DNA of 64,000 nt from Rouxiella aceris (GCF_012933545.1 NZ_JAADJU010000011.1:1-64000); one strand, 5' to 3'. Counted from the stretch's first letter, positions 14,773-24,593 are shown. The notes: generated by a model not told the origin, from the sequence alone. A program made the numbers and translations.

Positions 14773-16682
14773 TTATGCCTTTGATGCTGGACCCGTTACC
14801 GCTATTGACGCTGGCGCTCGCCGCTTATGTCATCAGCGGTATCCTCAGCGCATTGCTGGCAAGTTTCGGCAAAGTCTCCTCCTGGCTAAGCGCGCTCGGC
14901 GGCCTGATTGCCTCGGCGGCCACCTTTTGCGCGGCATTGAGCGTATTGCTGGGCGGCGCGTTGTTGTCGGCAAGACTGCCGGGTATCAACTATCCCGTTG
15001 AGCTGAGTCAACTCAATGCTCTGCTGTTAGTGGCCATCTCCCTGCCCGCATTGTTCGGCAGTATTTATTCGCTGGCCTGGCTACAGTCTGCAACGGTCAA
15101 AAATCGTCGCCAGATCGCGCTGTTAAGCGCCTTCTTTCTGGCAGCCATGACGCTGGTTGTGCTCGCCGATAACAGCATTGCCCTGCTGCTCGCTCTCGAA
15201 GTCGCGGCGCTCTGTGCCTATTTCATGATTATCCAGCCCGGCTGTCAGAAAAGTCGCCGCGCCGGTTTAAATCAGTTTCTTTTTGGTCGTGCAGGCACGC
15301 TGCTGTTGGTGATCGCTTTCGCCCTGCTCTATCACGCAACGGGCAGCACCCATTTTAGCGTTGCGCGCGCCAGCGTCCTGTCGCCGCTGCTGGCTTCCGG
15401 CGTTTTTGTACTGGCGTTTCTCGGGTTTGCCATGCTTGCCGGGGTGATCCCCTTGCACGGTTGGGTGCCGCAGGCGCATAGCTCGGCACCGGCGCATATC
15501 AGCGCATTGTTCTCCAGCGGCCTGATGAAACTGGGCGTGCTGGGCATCGTCAAAATCGGCCTGGATCTGCTGGGTGTGCCGCCGCTGTGGTGGGGCATTG
15601 TGGTGTTGCTGCTGGCGGTGCTCACTGCCTTTGTCGGCGGCCTCTATGCGCTGATGGAACACGATATCAAGCGCTTGCTGGCTTACCACTCGCTGGAAAA
15701 CATCGGCATTATCCTGCTCGGCATCGGTGGTGCCATGGTCGGATCTGCGCTGCACCAGCCCACCCTGGCCATGCTGGCGCTGATGGGCGGTCTGTTTCAT
15801 CTGTTCAATCACGGGCTGTTTAAAAGTGCGCTGTTCCTCGGCGCAGGCGAAATCGAACAGCAGCTCGGTATTAAAGATATCGAAAAAATGGGGGGGCTGG
15901 CCCGGATCATGCCTTGCACCGCCGTGGCAATGCTTATTGCCTTGATGTCGATGTCGGCATTACCACCGCTTAACGGTTTTGTCAGTGAATGGTTTATCTA
16001 TCAGTCGCTGTTTAACCTCAGCGGCCAGGGGCTGTTTATTACCCGTCTGCTGGGTCCATTGCTGGCGGTAGGACTGGCGATCACCGGCGCACTGGCGGTG
16101 ATGTGTGTAGCCAAAGTATTTGGTGTCAGCTTCCTTGGCAAAGCACGCAGCCCGTTGGCGGAACAGGCCACCCGCGCACCACGCCTGATGACCTTTAGCA
16201 CTGCCATGCTGGCGCTGCTTTGTCTGCTGTCGGGTATTGCCTCTCCGTGGTTACTGCCTGTGCTGGCGCGTATCTGTGCGGCCTTTCTTAATGCTCCGCA
16301 AATGGACATTGCCGCCCAGGCCAGCCTCTATCCAGGTGCCGGTAGCAAAACCTGGGTATCACCACCGCTGATGGCACTGTTGCTGCTTTCCCTGCCGCTG
16401 CTGCCGTTGTTGATCAGTGTCTGTCTGCGTGCCGGACGGCTGCCCAATCGCACACGCGGCGAGGCCTGGTCCTGCGGTTATGGCTATTCCAGTGAGATGG
16501 CGGTGACCGCCAGCGGTTTTGCTCAGCCACTGCGGGTGATGTTTGCACCGATTTATCGGCTGCGGAAAATCTTTATGCCTGACGGGCTGGTAAGCCTTAT
16601 CCATCGTGATTGTCTGGCGGCCTTTTGTCGACGTCTGGCCATTGTTGAATTGGCTATTTTGCTGGTTGTGGCCATCGCCTGA
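14769..16682 (+). CDS. hycC: HycC, proton-pump-like membrane subunit of formate hydrogenlyase
   Basis: 637 residues (E. coli 608), about 14-16 membrane helices. A homologue of NuoL/Mrp antiporter subunits, it anchors the hydrogenase to the membrane with HycD. Family motifs include PLHGWVPQAHSSAPAH and LLAYHSLENIGIILLGIG with the conserved lysine and histidine of antiporter-like subunits, and LPPLNGFVSEW. Start overlaps hycB by four bases; hycD follows after 11 bp. Whether it pumps protons is unsettled in the family. Confidence 0.95.
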   Translation: MIMPLMLDPLPLLTLALAAYVISGILSALLASFGKVSSWLSALGGLIASAATFCAALSVLLGGALLSARLPGINYPVELSQLNALLLVAISLPALFGSIYSLAWLQSATVKNRRQIALLSAFFLAAMTLVVLADNSIALLLALEVAALCAYFMIIQPGCQKSRRAGLNQFLFGRAGTLLLVIAFALLYHATGSTHFSVARASVLSPLLASGVFVLAFLGFAMLAGVIPLHGWVPQAHSSAPAHISALFSSGLMKLGVLGIVKIGLDLLGVPPLWWGIVVLLLAVLTAFVGGLYALMEHDIKRLLAYHSLENIGIILLGIGGAMVGSALHQPTLAMLALMGGLFHLFNHGLFKSALFLGAGEIEQQLGIKDIEKMGGLARIMPCTAVAMLIALMSMSALPPLNGFVSEWFIYQSLFNLSGQGLFITRLLGPLLAVGLAITGALAVMCVAKVFGVSFLGKARSPLAEQATRAPRLMTFSTAMLALLCLLSGIASPWLLPVLARICAAFLNAPQMDIAAQASLYPGAGSKTWVSPPLMALLLLSLPLLPLLISVCLRAGRLPNRTRGEAWSCGYGYSSEMAVTASGFAQPLRVMFAPIYRLRKIFMPDGLVSLIHRDCLAAFCRRLAIVELAILLVVAIA

Positions 16683-16693
16683 GGATTTACATC

Positions 16694-17650
16694 ATGACTT
16701 CTTTTGATCTTTTGATTTCGCCGCTGTGGCCGCTGGCGCTGATCCAGGCGCTGGTGCTGCTGGCACTGGCCCCGCTGTTTGCCGGCTTTAGCCGGGTATT
16801 GCGCGCCAGAATGCACAGCAGACGCGGACCGGGTGTACTGCAGGAATATCGCGATATCGCCAAGCTGCTTAAGCGCCAGAGTCTGGCGCCTGACGGTGCC
16901 GGCCCGGTATTTCGCAGCATGCCTTATCTGCTCACCGGCGCTCTGCTGGTGATCGCCACCGCGCTGCCGATAGTCACCCTCGCTTCGCCTTTTGGTGCAC
17001 TCGGCGATCTGATCACCGTGATCTATCTGTTTGCCGTGGTGCGCTTTGTGTTTGTGATTGCCGGATTGGACACCGGTAGCGCCTTTACCGGCATCGGGGC
17101 CAGCCGTGAAGCGGTGCTCGGGGTGTTGGTCGAGCCGATTCTGTTACTGGGCTTATGGATTGCCGCCCTCACCGCCGGTTCGACACAGCTGGGGGCTATT
17201 GCCACTCAGGTAACCCACTGGACGTCCCTTGCTTCGCCGTTACCTTTGGGCCTGGCCCTGCTGGCCTGCGGTTTCGCCACCTATATCGAAATGGGCAAAT
17301 TGCCTTTCGATATGGCCGAAGCCGAACAAGAGCTACAGGAAGGTCCTTTGACCGAATACTCCGGTGCCGGTTTGGGCGTACTGAAACTGGGGATCAGCCT
17401 GAAACAACTGGTGGTCCTGCAACTGTTTCTCGGGGTGTTTATTCCGCTGGGTCAACTGACCACCTTCAGCGCCGAAGGCCTGGCGATCGCCACTGTGATC
17501 GCCCTGCTCAAACTGGCAGTGGCCGTTTTCCTGGTAGCCATGGTTGAAAACAGCGTAGCGCGTTTACGCTTCTTGAAAACCTCGCAGACGACCTGGGCAG
17601 GCTTTGGGCTGGCATTTCTGGCACTGGTTTCCTGGCTGGTAGCAGGCTGA
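16694..17650 (+). CDS. hycD: HycD, NuoH-like membrane subunit of formate hydrogenlyase
   Basis: 318 residues (E. coli 307). Eight or so membrane helices, with NuoH-type motifs RMHSRRGPGVLQEYRDIAKLLKR after the first helix and EMGKLPFDMAEAEQELQEGPLTEYSG in the middle, the latter lining the quinone-like cavity in complex I. It links the HycE/HycG arm to HycC. A small hairpin CCCGC-CAA-GCGGG lies in the 47-bp gap before hycE. Confidence 0.95.
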   Translation: MTSFDLLISPLWPLALIQALVLLALAPLFAGFSRVLRARMHSRRGPGVLQEYRDIAKLLKRQSLAPDGAGPVFRSMPYLLTGALLVIATALPIVTLASPFGALGDLITVIYLFAVVRFVFVIAGLDTGSAFTGIGASREAVLGVLVEPILLLGLWIAALTAGSTQLGAIATQVTHWTSLASPLPLGLALLACGFATYIEMGKLPFDMAEAEQELQEGPLTEYSGAGLGVLKLGISLKQLVVLQLFLGVFIPLGQLTTFSAEGLAIATVIALLKLAVAVFLVAMVENSVARLRFLKTSQTTWAGFGLAFLALVSWLVAG

Positions 17651-17697
17651 TTTCCGACATTAATGATTATCCCGCCAAGCGGGAAGAGGCTGTAGCA

Positions 17698-19416
17698 ATG
17701 AGTAACCTGAAAAGTAATCCGGTCGGCCAGCAGTATCTGTTGGCACTCAGTCAGGCATTCCCTTCTGCCGTGCTGGATACCAGTTGGCAGACCGATACGC
17801 AAATTACCGTGACCGTGAAACTCAACGCACTGCCGGAGGTGGTCGAGTATCTTTATTACCAACAGGGAGGCTGGTTATCCGTACTCTTTGGTAACGATGA
17901 ACGCACGCTGTGCGGCAATTACGCACTCTATTATGTGCTGTCGATGGAACAGGGCGAGAAATGCTGGATCACCATCCGCACCGAAGTGGATCCGATCTCA
18001 CTGGAGTTCCCTTCCGTGACGCCACGAGTACCGGCCGCCGTCTGGGGTGAACGCGAAGTCCGTGATATGTATGGTCTGCGTCCGGTTGGCCTGCCTGACG
18101 AACGCCGTCTGGTGCTGCCCGACGACTGGCCAGACGATCTCTATCCACTGCGTAAAGACTCGATGGACTACCGCCAGCGCCCGGCCCCGACCACCGATCG
18201 CGAAACCTATCCGTTTCTTAGCGAAGCAGGCGTTGATAGCACCGTAGTACCCATAGGTCCGCTGCACATCACCTCCGATGAACCGGGTCACTTCCGTCTG
18301 TTTGTCGACGGCGAAGATATTATTGACGCCGATTACCGTCTGTTTTACGTGCATCGTGGCATGGAAAAACTGGCGGAAACCCGTATGGGCTACAACGAAG
18401 TCACCTTTTTGTCCGACCGCGTCTGTGGTATCTGCGGCTTTACCCACAGCGTCGCCTACACCTCATCGGTAGAAAATGCCATGGGCATTGTGGTGCCGGA
18501 ACGGGCACAGATGATCCGCTCCATTTTGCTGGAAGTGGAACGTCTGCACAGCCACCTGCTGAACCTCGGTCTGGCCTGCCACTTTGTCGGCTTTGACTCC
18601 GGTTTTATGCAGTTTTTCCGCGTACGTGAACTGTCGATGAAAATGGCAGAGATCCTTACCGGCGCGCGCAAAACCTACGGCATGAACCTGATTGGCGGCA
18701 TTCGTCGCGACATTCTGAAAGAAGATATGCTGCAAACCATCCGTCTGGCCGGTGAGATGCGTCGTGACCTCACGGACCTGGTGGATATTCTGCTCAACAC
18801 CGCCAATACCGAGCAACGCAGCCGTGGTATCGGCCAGCTCGATCCGCAGGTCGCCCGCGACTTCAGTAACGTCGGTCCGATGGTGCGCGGCAGCGGTCAT
18901 CGCCGCGATATGCGTCAGGATCACCCTTACGCCGGTTACGCCAAGCTGCCTTTTGAGCTGTGCAGCGAAAGCGGCAATGACGTGTTCTCACGCCTGAAAG
19001 TACGCATTCACGAAGTCTTTAACTCGCTGAATATGATTGAATTTGGTCTGCAATCCCTGCCGGGCGGCCCGCTGTCCGTCGAAGGCTTCAACTATATCCC
19101 GCACCGTTTTGCCCTCGGCTTTGCCGAAGCGCCGCGCGGCGATGATATTCACTGGAGCATGACCGGCGATAACCAGAAATTATTCCGCTGGCGCTGCCGG
19201 GCGGCCACCTATGCCAACTGGCCAACGCTGCGTTACATGCTGCGCGGCAATACCGTCTCTGACGCACCGCTGATTATCGGCAGCCTCGATCCCTGCTACT
19301 CCTGCACCGACCGCATGACCATTGTCGATGTCAGAAAGCGTAAATCGACAGTGGTGTCTTACAAAGAGATCGAGCGCTACGGCATTGAGCGGAAAAATTC
19401 ACCGATCAAATTTTAA
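17698..19416 (+). CDS. hycE: HycE, large NiFe subunit of hydrogenase 3 (precursor)
   Basis: 572 residues (E. coli 569). Catalytic subunit reducing protons to H2. The first about 170 residues are NuoC-like, the rest NuoD-like. NiFe ligands are C243/C246 in RVCGICGFTH and C533/C536 in DPCYSC. After DPCYSCTDR a 33-residue tail starting MTIVDVRKRK is removed by HycI once nickel is inserted, as in E. coli, where cleavage follows the same arginine. RBS GAGG sits ahead of the ATG at 17698. A large inverted repeat follows the stop codon. Confidence 0.97.
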   Translation: MSNLKSNPVGQQYLLALSQAFPSAVLDTSWQTDTQITVTVKLNALPEVVEYLYYQQGGWLSVLFGNDERTLCGNYALYYVLSMEQGEKCWITIRTEVDPISLEFPSVTPRVPAAVWGEREVRDMYGLRPVGLPDERRLVLPDDWPDDLYPLRKDSMDYRQRPAPTTDRETYPFLSEAGVDSTVVPIGPLHITSDEPGHFRLFVDGEDIIDADYRLFYVHRGMEKLAETRMGYNEVTFLSDRVCGICGFTHSVAYTSSVENAMGIVVPERAQMIRSILLEVERLHSHLLNLGLACHFVGFDSGFMQFFRVRELSMKMAEILTGARKTYGMNLIGGIRRDILKEDMLQTIRLAGEMRRDLTDLVDILLNTANTEQRSRGIGQLDPQVARDFSNVGPMVRGSGHRRDMRQDHPYAGYAKLPFELCSESGNDVFSRLKVRIHEVFNSLNMIEFGLQSLPGGPLSVEGFNYIPHRFALGFAEAPRGDDIHWSMTGDNQKLFRWRCRAATYANWPTLRYMLRGNTVSDAPLIIGSLDPCYSCTDRMTIVDVRKRKSTVVSYKEIERYGIERKNSPIKF

Positions 19417-19429
19417 AACAGTAAGGCTG

Positions 19430-19477
19430 TATAGCCCGCAATTTCCCGCGTCTGTCGCGTGAATATTGCGGGCTATA
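19430..19477 (+). repeat. Large stem-loop between hycE and hycF
   Basis: Perfect 13-base arms TATAGCCCGCAAT (19430-19442) and ATTGCGGGCTATA (19465-19477) enclose a 22-base loop with an internal CGCG...CGCG pair. No U-run follows, so it is not a normal intrinsic terminator; a role in stabilising the upstream mRNA or attenuating downstream genes is inferred. The hycF ribosome site starts four bases after it. Confidence 0.85.
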
Positions 19478-19491
19478 AGCGGAGCAAAAGC

Positions 19492-20049
19492 ATGTTGAAA
19501 CTGATCAAGAAAGTCTTGAAGCAAGGCCCGGCGACGGTGGCCTATCCCGCAGCACCGCTGGATCTCGCGCCAAACTTTCGCGGCAAGCCACAGTACGATG
19601 CGCAGCAATGCATCGCCTGCGGCGCCTGCGCCAACGCCTGTCCCTCCAATGCGCTAAGCATGACGACCGATGTCGAGAGCGGACAAATCAGTTGGTCACT
19701 GTTTCTTGGGCGTTGCATTTTCTGCGCCCGCTGTGAGGAAGTCTGCCCAACGGCCGCCATTCGACTGTCGCAGGACTTCGAGTTGGCGGTATGGCGCAAA
19801 GAAGATCTGTTTGAGCGCGCGGACTTTAGCATCTGTCACTGCCGCAAGTGCGCCAAACCCTATGCGCCACAGAAAGAGATCGACTACGCCATGGCACTGC
19901 TGGAAGAGAATAACGGCTTGAGCGCGCAGCAGATTGAAGCCATGCGCGACCGGTTCGAAACTTGTCCGGCCTGTAAACAACAGGCACAGCGGGTCTACGC
20001 CGATCAGATAGACGTAGGTCGCCATCTGTCCCAGGAGGTAAATTCATGA
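19492..20049 (+). CDS. hycF: HycF, two-[4Fe-4S] ferredoxin subunit (NuoI-like)
   Basis: 185 residues from the ATG at 19492 (E. coli 180). GGAG at 19481-19484 supports this start; an upstream GTG at 19459 lies inside the stem-loop and is rejected. Cluster motifs are [12 protein letters not shown] and [13 protein letters not shown] further cysteine set, CHCRKC and CPACKQQ, marks the HycF/HyfH group. It links HycB and HycG. The stop overlaps the hycG ATG. Confidence 0.95.
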   Translation: MLKLIKKVLKQGPATVAYPAAPLDLAPNFRGKPQYDAQQCIACGACANACPSNALSMTTDVESGQISWSLFLGRCIFCARCEEVCPTAAIRLSQDFELAVWRKEDLFERADFSICHCRKCAKPYAPQKEIDYAMALLEENNGLSAQQIEAMRDRFETCPACKQQAQRVYADQIDVGRHLSQEVNS

Positions 20050-20843
20050 GCCAGACGCTGATTGGCCCACGCGATGAAAACGGCCTGCCCGTTCCCATCA
20101 CCCTTGACGAAAGTATCGCCAAACTAAAAAGCACGCTGCTGAAAGATATTCGCCGTTCAGCCTATGTCTATCGCGTGGACTGCGGCGGTTGCAACGGCTG
20201 TGAAATCGAGATTTTCGCTGCTATTTCACCGCTGTTTGATGCCGAACGCTTTGGTATCAAAGTGGTACCTTCACCGCGCCATGCCGATATCCTGCTGTTT
20301 ACCGGTGCGGTAACCCGTGCGATGCGCGTCCCGGCACTGCGCGCCTGGGAGTCGTCCCCGGACCCTAAAATCTGTATTTCTTACGGTGCCTGCGGCAACA
20401 GCGGCGGCATTTTCCACGATCTCTACTGCGTCTGGGGCGGTACCGACACCATAGTGCCGGTGGATGTCTATATTCCGGGCTGTCCGCCAACACCGGCGGC
20501 GACCATTTACGGTTTTGCCATGGCGCTGGGTCTGCTGGACCAGAAAATCAAAGGCCAGCAATACGATCAGACCCATTCTCCGGCCGCACCGCTGCTGCAC
20601 CCGGAATTTCCTCAGCCGCTGCGCGTGTTGCTCGACCGCGAAGCCCGCCGTATGGCCGGTTATCGCTACGGTCGCCAGATCGCCGACAGCTATATGAACC
20701 TGATCGCCAATCAGTCCCCGGTCGATGCCGAACAGCGTGTTGCTGCCCATCTGCTGGAACAGGGCGATCCGCGTCTTAACGAGATTATCGGCAATCTGCA
20801 GGTGATCTATCGCCAGGCCCTGAGCGGGGAGATCACCCTGTGA
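20046..20843 (+). CDS. hycG: HycG, small subunit of hydrogenase 3 (NuoB-like)
   Basis: 265 residues (E. coli 255). Holds the [4Fe-4S] centre next to the NiFe site: C46, C49 and C52 lie in [11 protein letters not shown], with further cysteines in [10 protein letters not shown] and PGCPPTPA. It passes electrons from HycF to HycE. Start overlaps hycF (ATGA) and stop overlaps the GTG start of hycH, so the three are coupled. Confidence 0.96.
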   Translation: MSQTLIGPRDENGLPVPITLDESIAKLKSTLLKDIRRSAYVYRVDCGGCNGCEIEIFAAISPLFDAERFGIKVVPSPRHADILLFTGAVTRAMRVPALRAWESSPDPKICISYGACGNSGGIFHDLYCVWGGTDTIVPVDVYIPGCPPTPAATIYGFAMALGLLDQKIKGQQYDQTHSPAAPLLHPEFPQPLRVLLDREARRMAGYRYGRQIADSYMNLIANQSPVDAEQRVAAHLLEQGDPRLNEIIGNLQVIYRQALSGEITL

Positions 20844-21316
20844 ATACCCAACGTTTTGCCCAGCATCAACAGCATCCCGCTTCACAGCGCTTTGCCGGGG
20901 GAAACGTGGTGTTTTATGCGCTGGGCAGCAAATTTATTCAGGAAAAAAAGGACCGGGAAAATACCCCGCCCAAAGCTCAGGAAGTGATTTATTACAGCCT
21001 GGCAATTGGCCACCACCTTGGGGTGATTGACTGTCTGAAACCGCAGATCACCTGCAAGGTCGCCGAGTATGACGCCTGGATAGCGCAGTTGCCGATCGAT
21101 GGCGAGGCGCGCCGCAAGCTGGAAGGGGTCAAGCGCTTTGGCGAGATCAATATCGACGGTACCCACACCCATTTACTGGCGGTGGCGCTGCACCACAGCT
21201 TGCCGCAGATGACCGAACAGCAGCAGCAATGGAGCCGGGAACTGATCGCCCTATTGCAGCGCATGGAAAATGAACCGGCGATTTATCTGCTGGTGAGGAG
21301 ACACGATGACTGGTAA
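20840..21316 (+). CDS. hycH: HycH, formate hydrogenlyase maturation protein
   Basis: 158 residues (E. coli 136). Needed for maturation of hydrogenase 3, perhaps of HycE or HycG. It starts with GTG, coupled to the hycG stop. The segment [17 protein letters not shown] and the C-terminal AIYLLVRR match HycH. About 20 extra N-terminal residues compared with E. coli make a later start conceivable, but no other start has a good ribosome site. Confidence 0.92.
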   Translation: MNTQRFAQHQQHPASQRFAGGNVVFYALGSKFIQEKKDRENTPPKAQEVIYYSLAIGHHLGVIDCLKPQITCKVAEYDAWIAQLPIDGEARRKLEGVKRFGEINIDGTHTHLLAVALHHSLPQMTEQQQQWSRELIALLQRMENEPAIYLLVRRHDDW

Positions 21317-21818
21317 CCGTCCGCAGGCCGATCAGGTGCTGCTCTGCGTTGGCAATTGTCTGATGGGTGATGACGGCGCGGGTCCGCGTCTGGCAGAAAT
21401 CTGTCTACAGCAGCCACTGGCGCACTGGACGGTGATTGACGGCGGCGTCTCCCCCGAAAACGATATTTATGCCATTCGCGAACATCGTCCGCGTCGGCTG
21501 GTGATTGTTGATGCCACCGATATGGGCCTGGCACCGGGTGAACTGCGCATCGTCGACGAAAAAGATATCGCCGAGATGTTCTTTGTCACCACCCACTCGA
21601 TGCCGCTGACTTTTTTGATGCAGCAGCTGGAAGACGATATCGATGAGATCACCTTTATCGGTATTCAACCCGAAGTGGTGGCGTTCTATTACCCAATGAG
21701 CGAAGCGGTAGAGCAGGCAATCCACCAGCTCTACGCCCTGCTGGCCGCTGATGATATCGCCCGCTGCATCGCCCCTTATCTACCTAATATTCAACCAACA
21801 GGAGTTTGTGATGAATAA
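21306..21818 (+). CDS. hycI: HycI, endopeptidase that processes HycE
   Basis: 170 residues (E. coli 156). It removes the C-terminal tail of HycE after nickel insertion. Metal-sensing residues are seen in GDDGAG (D23 equals E. coli D16), VIVDATDMG and the THSMPL histidine. GAGGAG precedes the ATG; the overlap with hycH is 11 bp. The downstream end overlaps hydN by 8 bp. Confidence 0.95.
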   Translation: MTGNRPQADQVLLCVGNCLMGDDGAGPRLAEICLQQPLAHWTVIDGGVSPENDIYAIREHRPRRLVIVDATDMGLAPGELRIVDEKDIAEMFFVTTHSMPLTFLMQQLEDDIDEITFIGIQPEVVAFYYPMSEAVEQAIHQLYALLAADDIARCIAPYLPNIQPTGVCDE

Positions 21819-22356
21819 GTTCATCATTGCCGATCCGAAAAAGTGCATTGGCTGCCGAACCTGCGAAATCGCCTGCGTGATGGCACACGCCGAATCACAG
21901 GAAATCGCCACTTTTACCGCGGCAAATTTCGTCCCACGCCTGCATGTGATCCGCGGCATGAATCTGACGACGCCGGTGCTGTGTCGCCAATGTGAGGATG
22001 CTCCCTGCGCCAATGTCTGTCCCAACGGTGCCATCAGCCGCCTTGACGACCGCGTTCAGGTGCTGCAAGAACGCTGCATCGGTTGCAAAACCTGTGTTGT
22101 CGCCTGCCCTTACGGTGCCATGGAAGTGGTGACCAAGCCGGTGTTCCGTCAAAACGGCGCCATGTTGAAAACAACGTCCGAAAAAGCAGAAGCACACAAA
22201 TGCGACCTCTGTTCTGAGCGTGAAAACGGTCCGGCCTGTATGGAAGTGTGCCCGACCAACGCTCTGCATTGCGTTGACCGTGAAATGTTGCAGGAAATGA
22301 GTGCCGAAAAACGCCGTCGCGCCGCACTCGACAACACCTCACCTCTGCTTTTCTAA
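21811..22356 (+). CDS. hydN: HydN, formate dehydrogenase-H accessory ferredoxin
   Basis: 181 residues (E. coli 175). An iron-sulfur protein required for full FdhF activity, probably carrying electrons from FdhF. Four cysteine clusters: CIGCRTCEIAC, CRQCEDAPCANVCP, CIGCKTCVVACP and CDLC...CMEVCP. The ATG at 21811 is preceded by AGGAG. In E. coli hydN pairs with hypF at a separate locus; here it is inserted between hycI and fdhF, directly downstream of the hyc genes. Confidence 0.95.
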   Translation: MNKFIIADPKKCIGCRTCEIACVMAHAESQEIATFTAANFVPRLHVIRGMNLTTPVLCRQCEDAPCANVCPNGAISRLDDRVQVLQERCIGCKTCVVACPYGAMEVVTKPVFRQNGAMLKTTSEKAEAHKCDLCSERENGPACMEVCPTNALHCVDREMLQEMSAEKRRRAALDNTSPLLF

Positions 22357-22378
22357 CGCCCGATTTAAGGAAATAACC

Positions 22379-24562
22379 ATGAAAAAAGTTACTACAGTTT
22401 GTCCATATTGCGGCGCGGGTTGCAAATTAAACCTGGTGGTTGATAACGGCAAGATTATCCGTGCCGAAGGGGCCAATGGCGTGACCAACCAGGGCGAACT
22501 CTGCCTGAAAGGTTATTATGGCTGGGACTTCCTCAACGATACCAAGCTGCTGACTCCGCGTCTGACTCAGCCGTTGATCCGTCGCGAAAGAGGCGGTCGT
22601 TTTGAAGCCGTTAGCTGGGAAGAGGCGATCAGCTATACCGCCAGCCGCCTGAAAGAGATCAAGGAAAAACATGGCCCGCGCGCCATTATGCACACGGGTT
22701 CATCCCGTGGTACCGGTAACGAAACCAACTTTGTGATGCAGAAATTTGCCCGTGCGGTGATCGGCACCAACAGCGTCGACTGTTGTGCTCGCGTCTGCCA
22801 TGGTCCATCAGTGGCCGGTTTGCAGACCACCCTCGGCAATGGCGCGATGAGTAACTCGATCAGTGACATTGAAAATTCAAAATGTCTGCTGGTGATTGGC
22901 TATAACTGCGCCGACTCCCACCCCATCGTCGCCCGTCGCGTGATCAAGGCCAAAGAAAATGGCGCTAAAATTATCGTCTGTGACCCGCGTCGTATTGAAA
23001 CTGCACTGATCGCCGACCAACATTTGCAGATCAAAAACGGCTGCAATATGGCACTGGTCAACGCCTTTGGTTATGTGCTGATTGAAGAGAATCTTTACGA
23101 TCAGGATTATGTTGCCAAGTATACCGAAGGCTTTGAAGAGTACCGCGCACAGGTAGCCGACTACGCACCAGAAAAAGTCGCAGCCATGACCGGCGTCAGC
23201 GCTCAGCAGATCCGCCAGGCAATGCGCACTTATGCCGCCGCGCCAAGCGCCACCATTATGTGGGGCATGGGGGTTACCCAGTTTGGTCAGGCAGTGGACG
23301 TGGTCAAAGGCCTCTCCAGCCTGGCATTGCTGACCGGCAACCTGGGTCGTCCAAATGTCGGTGTCGGTCCGGTTCGTGGCCAGAATAACGTGCAGGGTGC
23401 CTGTGATATGGGCGTTATCCCTAACGAATTCCCGGGTTATCAGTCCGTTACCGATCCTAAAGTTCGCGAAAAATTCGCCAATGCCTGGGGCATTGACGCC
23501 AGCACCATGGACCCGGACGTCGGTTATCGCATCACCGAAGTCCCACATCTGGTGCATGAAGGTAAAGTCAAAGCCTACTACATTATGGGTGAAGATCCGC
23601 TGCAAACCGAAGCCGATCTCGGCCTGGTTCGTGCCGCCTTTAAAGAACTGGAATTTATTGTCGTCCAGGACATCTTTATGACCAAAACGGCAGAACAGGC
23701 GGACGTGATCCTGCCTTCTACCTCCTGGGGCGAGCACGGCGGCGTCTTCTCCTGTGCTGACCGTGGTTTCCAACGCTTTGAGAAAGCCATCGAGCCACAA
23801 TATAACGTCAAACGCGACTGGGAAATCATCAGCCTGCTGGCCACTGAGTTAGGCTACCCGATGCATTACAACAGCAATGAAGAGATCTGGGATGAGGTTC
23901 GCGAACTTTGCCCACTGTTCTTTGGCGCAACCTACGAAAAAATGGGTGCCCTCGGCCATGTTCAGTGGCCATGCCCGACGCTGGATCATCCGGGTACCCC
24001 GTACCTGTACCAGGATAATAAGTTCACCACGCCAAGCACCAAGGGTCTCCTGTTTGCCGCACCATGGCGCGCACCGGCAGAGATCCCTGATGCCTCTTAC
24101 CCGCTGGTGCTATGTACCGTGCGTGAAGTCGGCCACTACAGCTGTCGCTCCATGACCGGTAACTGTGCCGCGTTGCAGACGCTGGCCGATGAACCCGGCT
24201 TTGTGCAAATCAATCCGGAAGATGCCAAAACGCTGGGTATTCGCGATCAGCAACTGGTGTGGGTCAGCTCACGTCGTGGCAAAGTGATCACCCGCGCCAA
24301 TTTGAACGAGCGTATCAATCTCGGTGCAGTCTATATGACTTACCAGTGGTGGATTGGTGCCTGTAATGAACTGACGCAGGAAAATCTCGACCCGATCTCC
24401 AAAACGCCAGAAACCAAGTATTGTGCGGTAAAAGTCGAGCCGATTGCCAATCAGGCAGAAGCCGAAAATTACGCGCAAAAAGCCTATAGCGACATGAAAG
24501 CACGTCTGCGTCGTGCCAATGAAGACGTCATGCCACTGAATATCCCGGTGGTTTCACTCTAA
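22379..24562 (+). CDS. fdhF: FdhF, formate dehydrogenase H, cysteine (non-selenium) form
   Basis: 727 residues (E. coli 715). Molybdopterin enzyme that oxidises formate to CO2 and feeds the hydrogenase. The N-terminal [4Fe-4S] ligands are C8, C11, C15 and C42. At residue 140, where E. coli has selenocysteine encoded by UGA in ARVUHGPSVAG, this gene reads TGC (22796-22798), giving ARVCHGPSVAG. The following histidine is kept. The conserved GQNNVQGACDMG and GEDPLQT pterin-binding segments are present. Start ATG at 22379 has AAGGA upstream; the frame begins earlier but without a start signal. It lies 22 bp after hydN and seems to belong to the hyc transcript; no sigma-54 promoter was seen before it. 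A strong hairpin follows it. Confidence 0.96.
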   Translation: MKKVTTVCPYCGAGCKLNLVVDNGKIIRAEGANGVTNQGELCLKGYYGWDFLNDTKLLTPRLTQPLIRRERGGRFEAVSWEEAISYTASRLKEIKEKHGPRAIMHTGSSRGTGNETNFVMQKFARAVIGTNSVDCCARVCHGPSVAGLQTTLGNGAMSNSISDIENSKCLLVIGYNCADSHPIVARRVIKAKENGAKIIVCDPRRIETALIADQHLQIKNGCNMALVNAFGYVLIEENLYDQDYVAKYTEGFEEYRAQVADYAPEKVAAMTGVSAQQIRQAMRTYAAAPSATIMWGMGVTQFGQAVDVVKGLSSLALLTGNLGRPNVGVGPVRGQNNVQGACDMGVIPNEFPGYQSVTDPKVREKFANAWGIDASTMDPDVGYRITEVPHLVHEGKVKAYYIMGEDPLQTEADLGLVRAAFKELEFIVVQDIFMTKTAEQADVILPSTSWGEHGGVFSCADRGFQRFEKAIEPQYNVKRDWEIISLLATELGYPMHYNSNEEIWDEVRELCPLFFGATYEKMGALGHVQWPCPTLDHPGTPYLYQDNKFTTPSTKGLLFAAPWRAPAEIPDASYPLVLCTVREVGHYSCRSMTGNCAALQTLADEPGFVQINPEDAKTLGIRDQQLVWVSSRRGKVITRANLNERINLGAVYMTYQWWIGACNELTQENLDPISKTPETKYCAVKVEPIANQAEAENYAQKAYSDMKARLRRANEDVMPLNIPVVSL

Positions 24563-24593
24563 GTACCTTGGCCATTACGCAGCAATAACCCGA

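Noticed and set aside
14769-16682. Possibility that hycC and its neighbours are the hydrogenase-4 (hyf) genes
   Set aside because: Gene order hycABCDEFGHI, the lack of extra hyfDEF-type membrane genes and the presence of hycA and hycI fit hydrogenase 3.
22877-23800. 307-codon open frame antisense to fdhF
   Set aside because: Mirrors the codon use of fdhF; no start signal and no recognisable protein motif. FdhF is unmistakable on the other strand.
22379-24562. Possible selenocysteine codon or SECIS element in fdhF
   Set aside because: The reading frame has no internal UGA; position 140 is TGC, so no recoding is needed.
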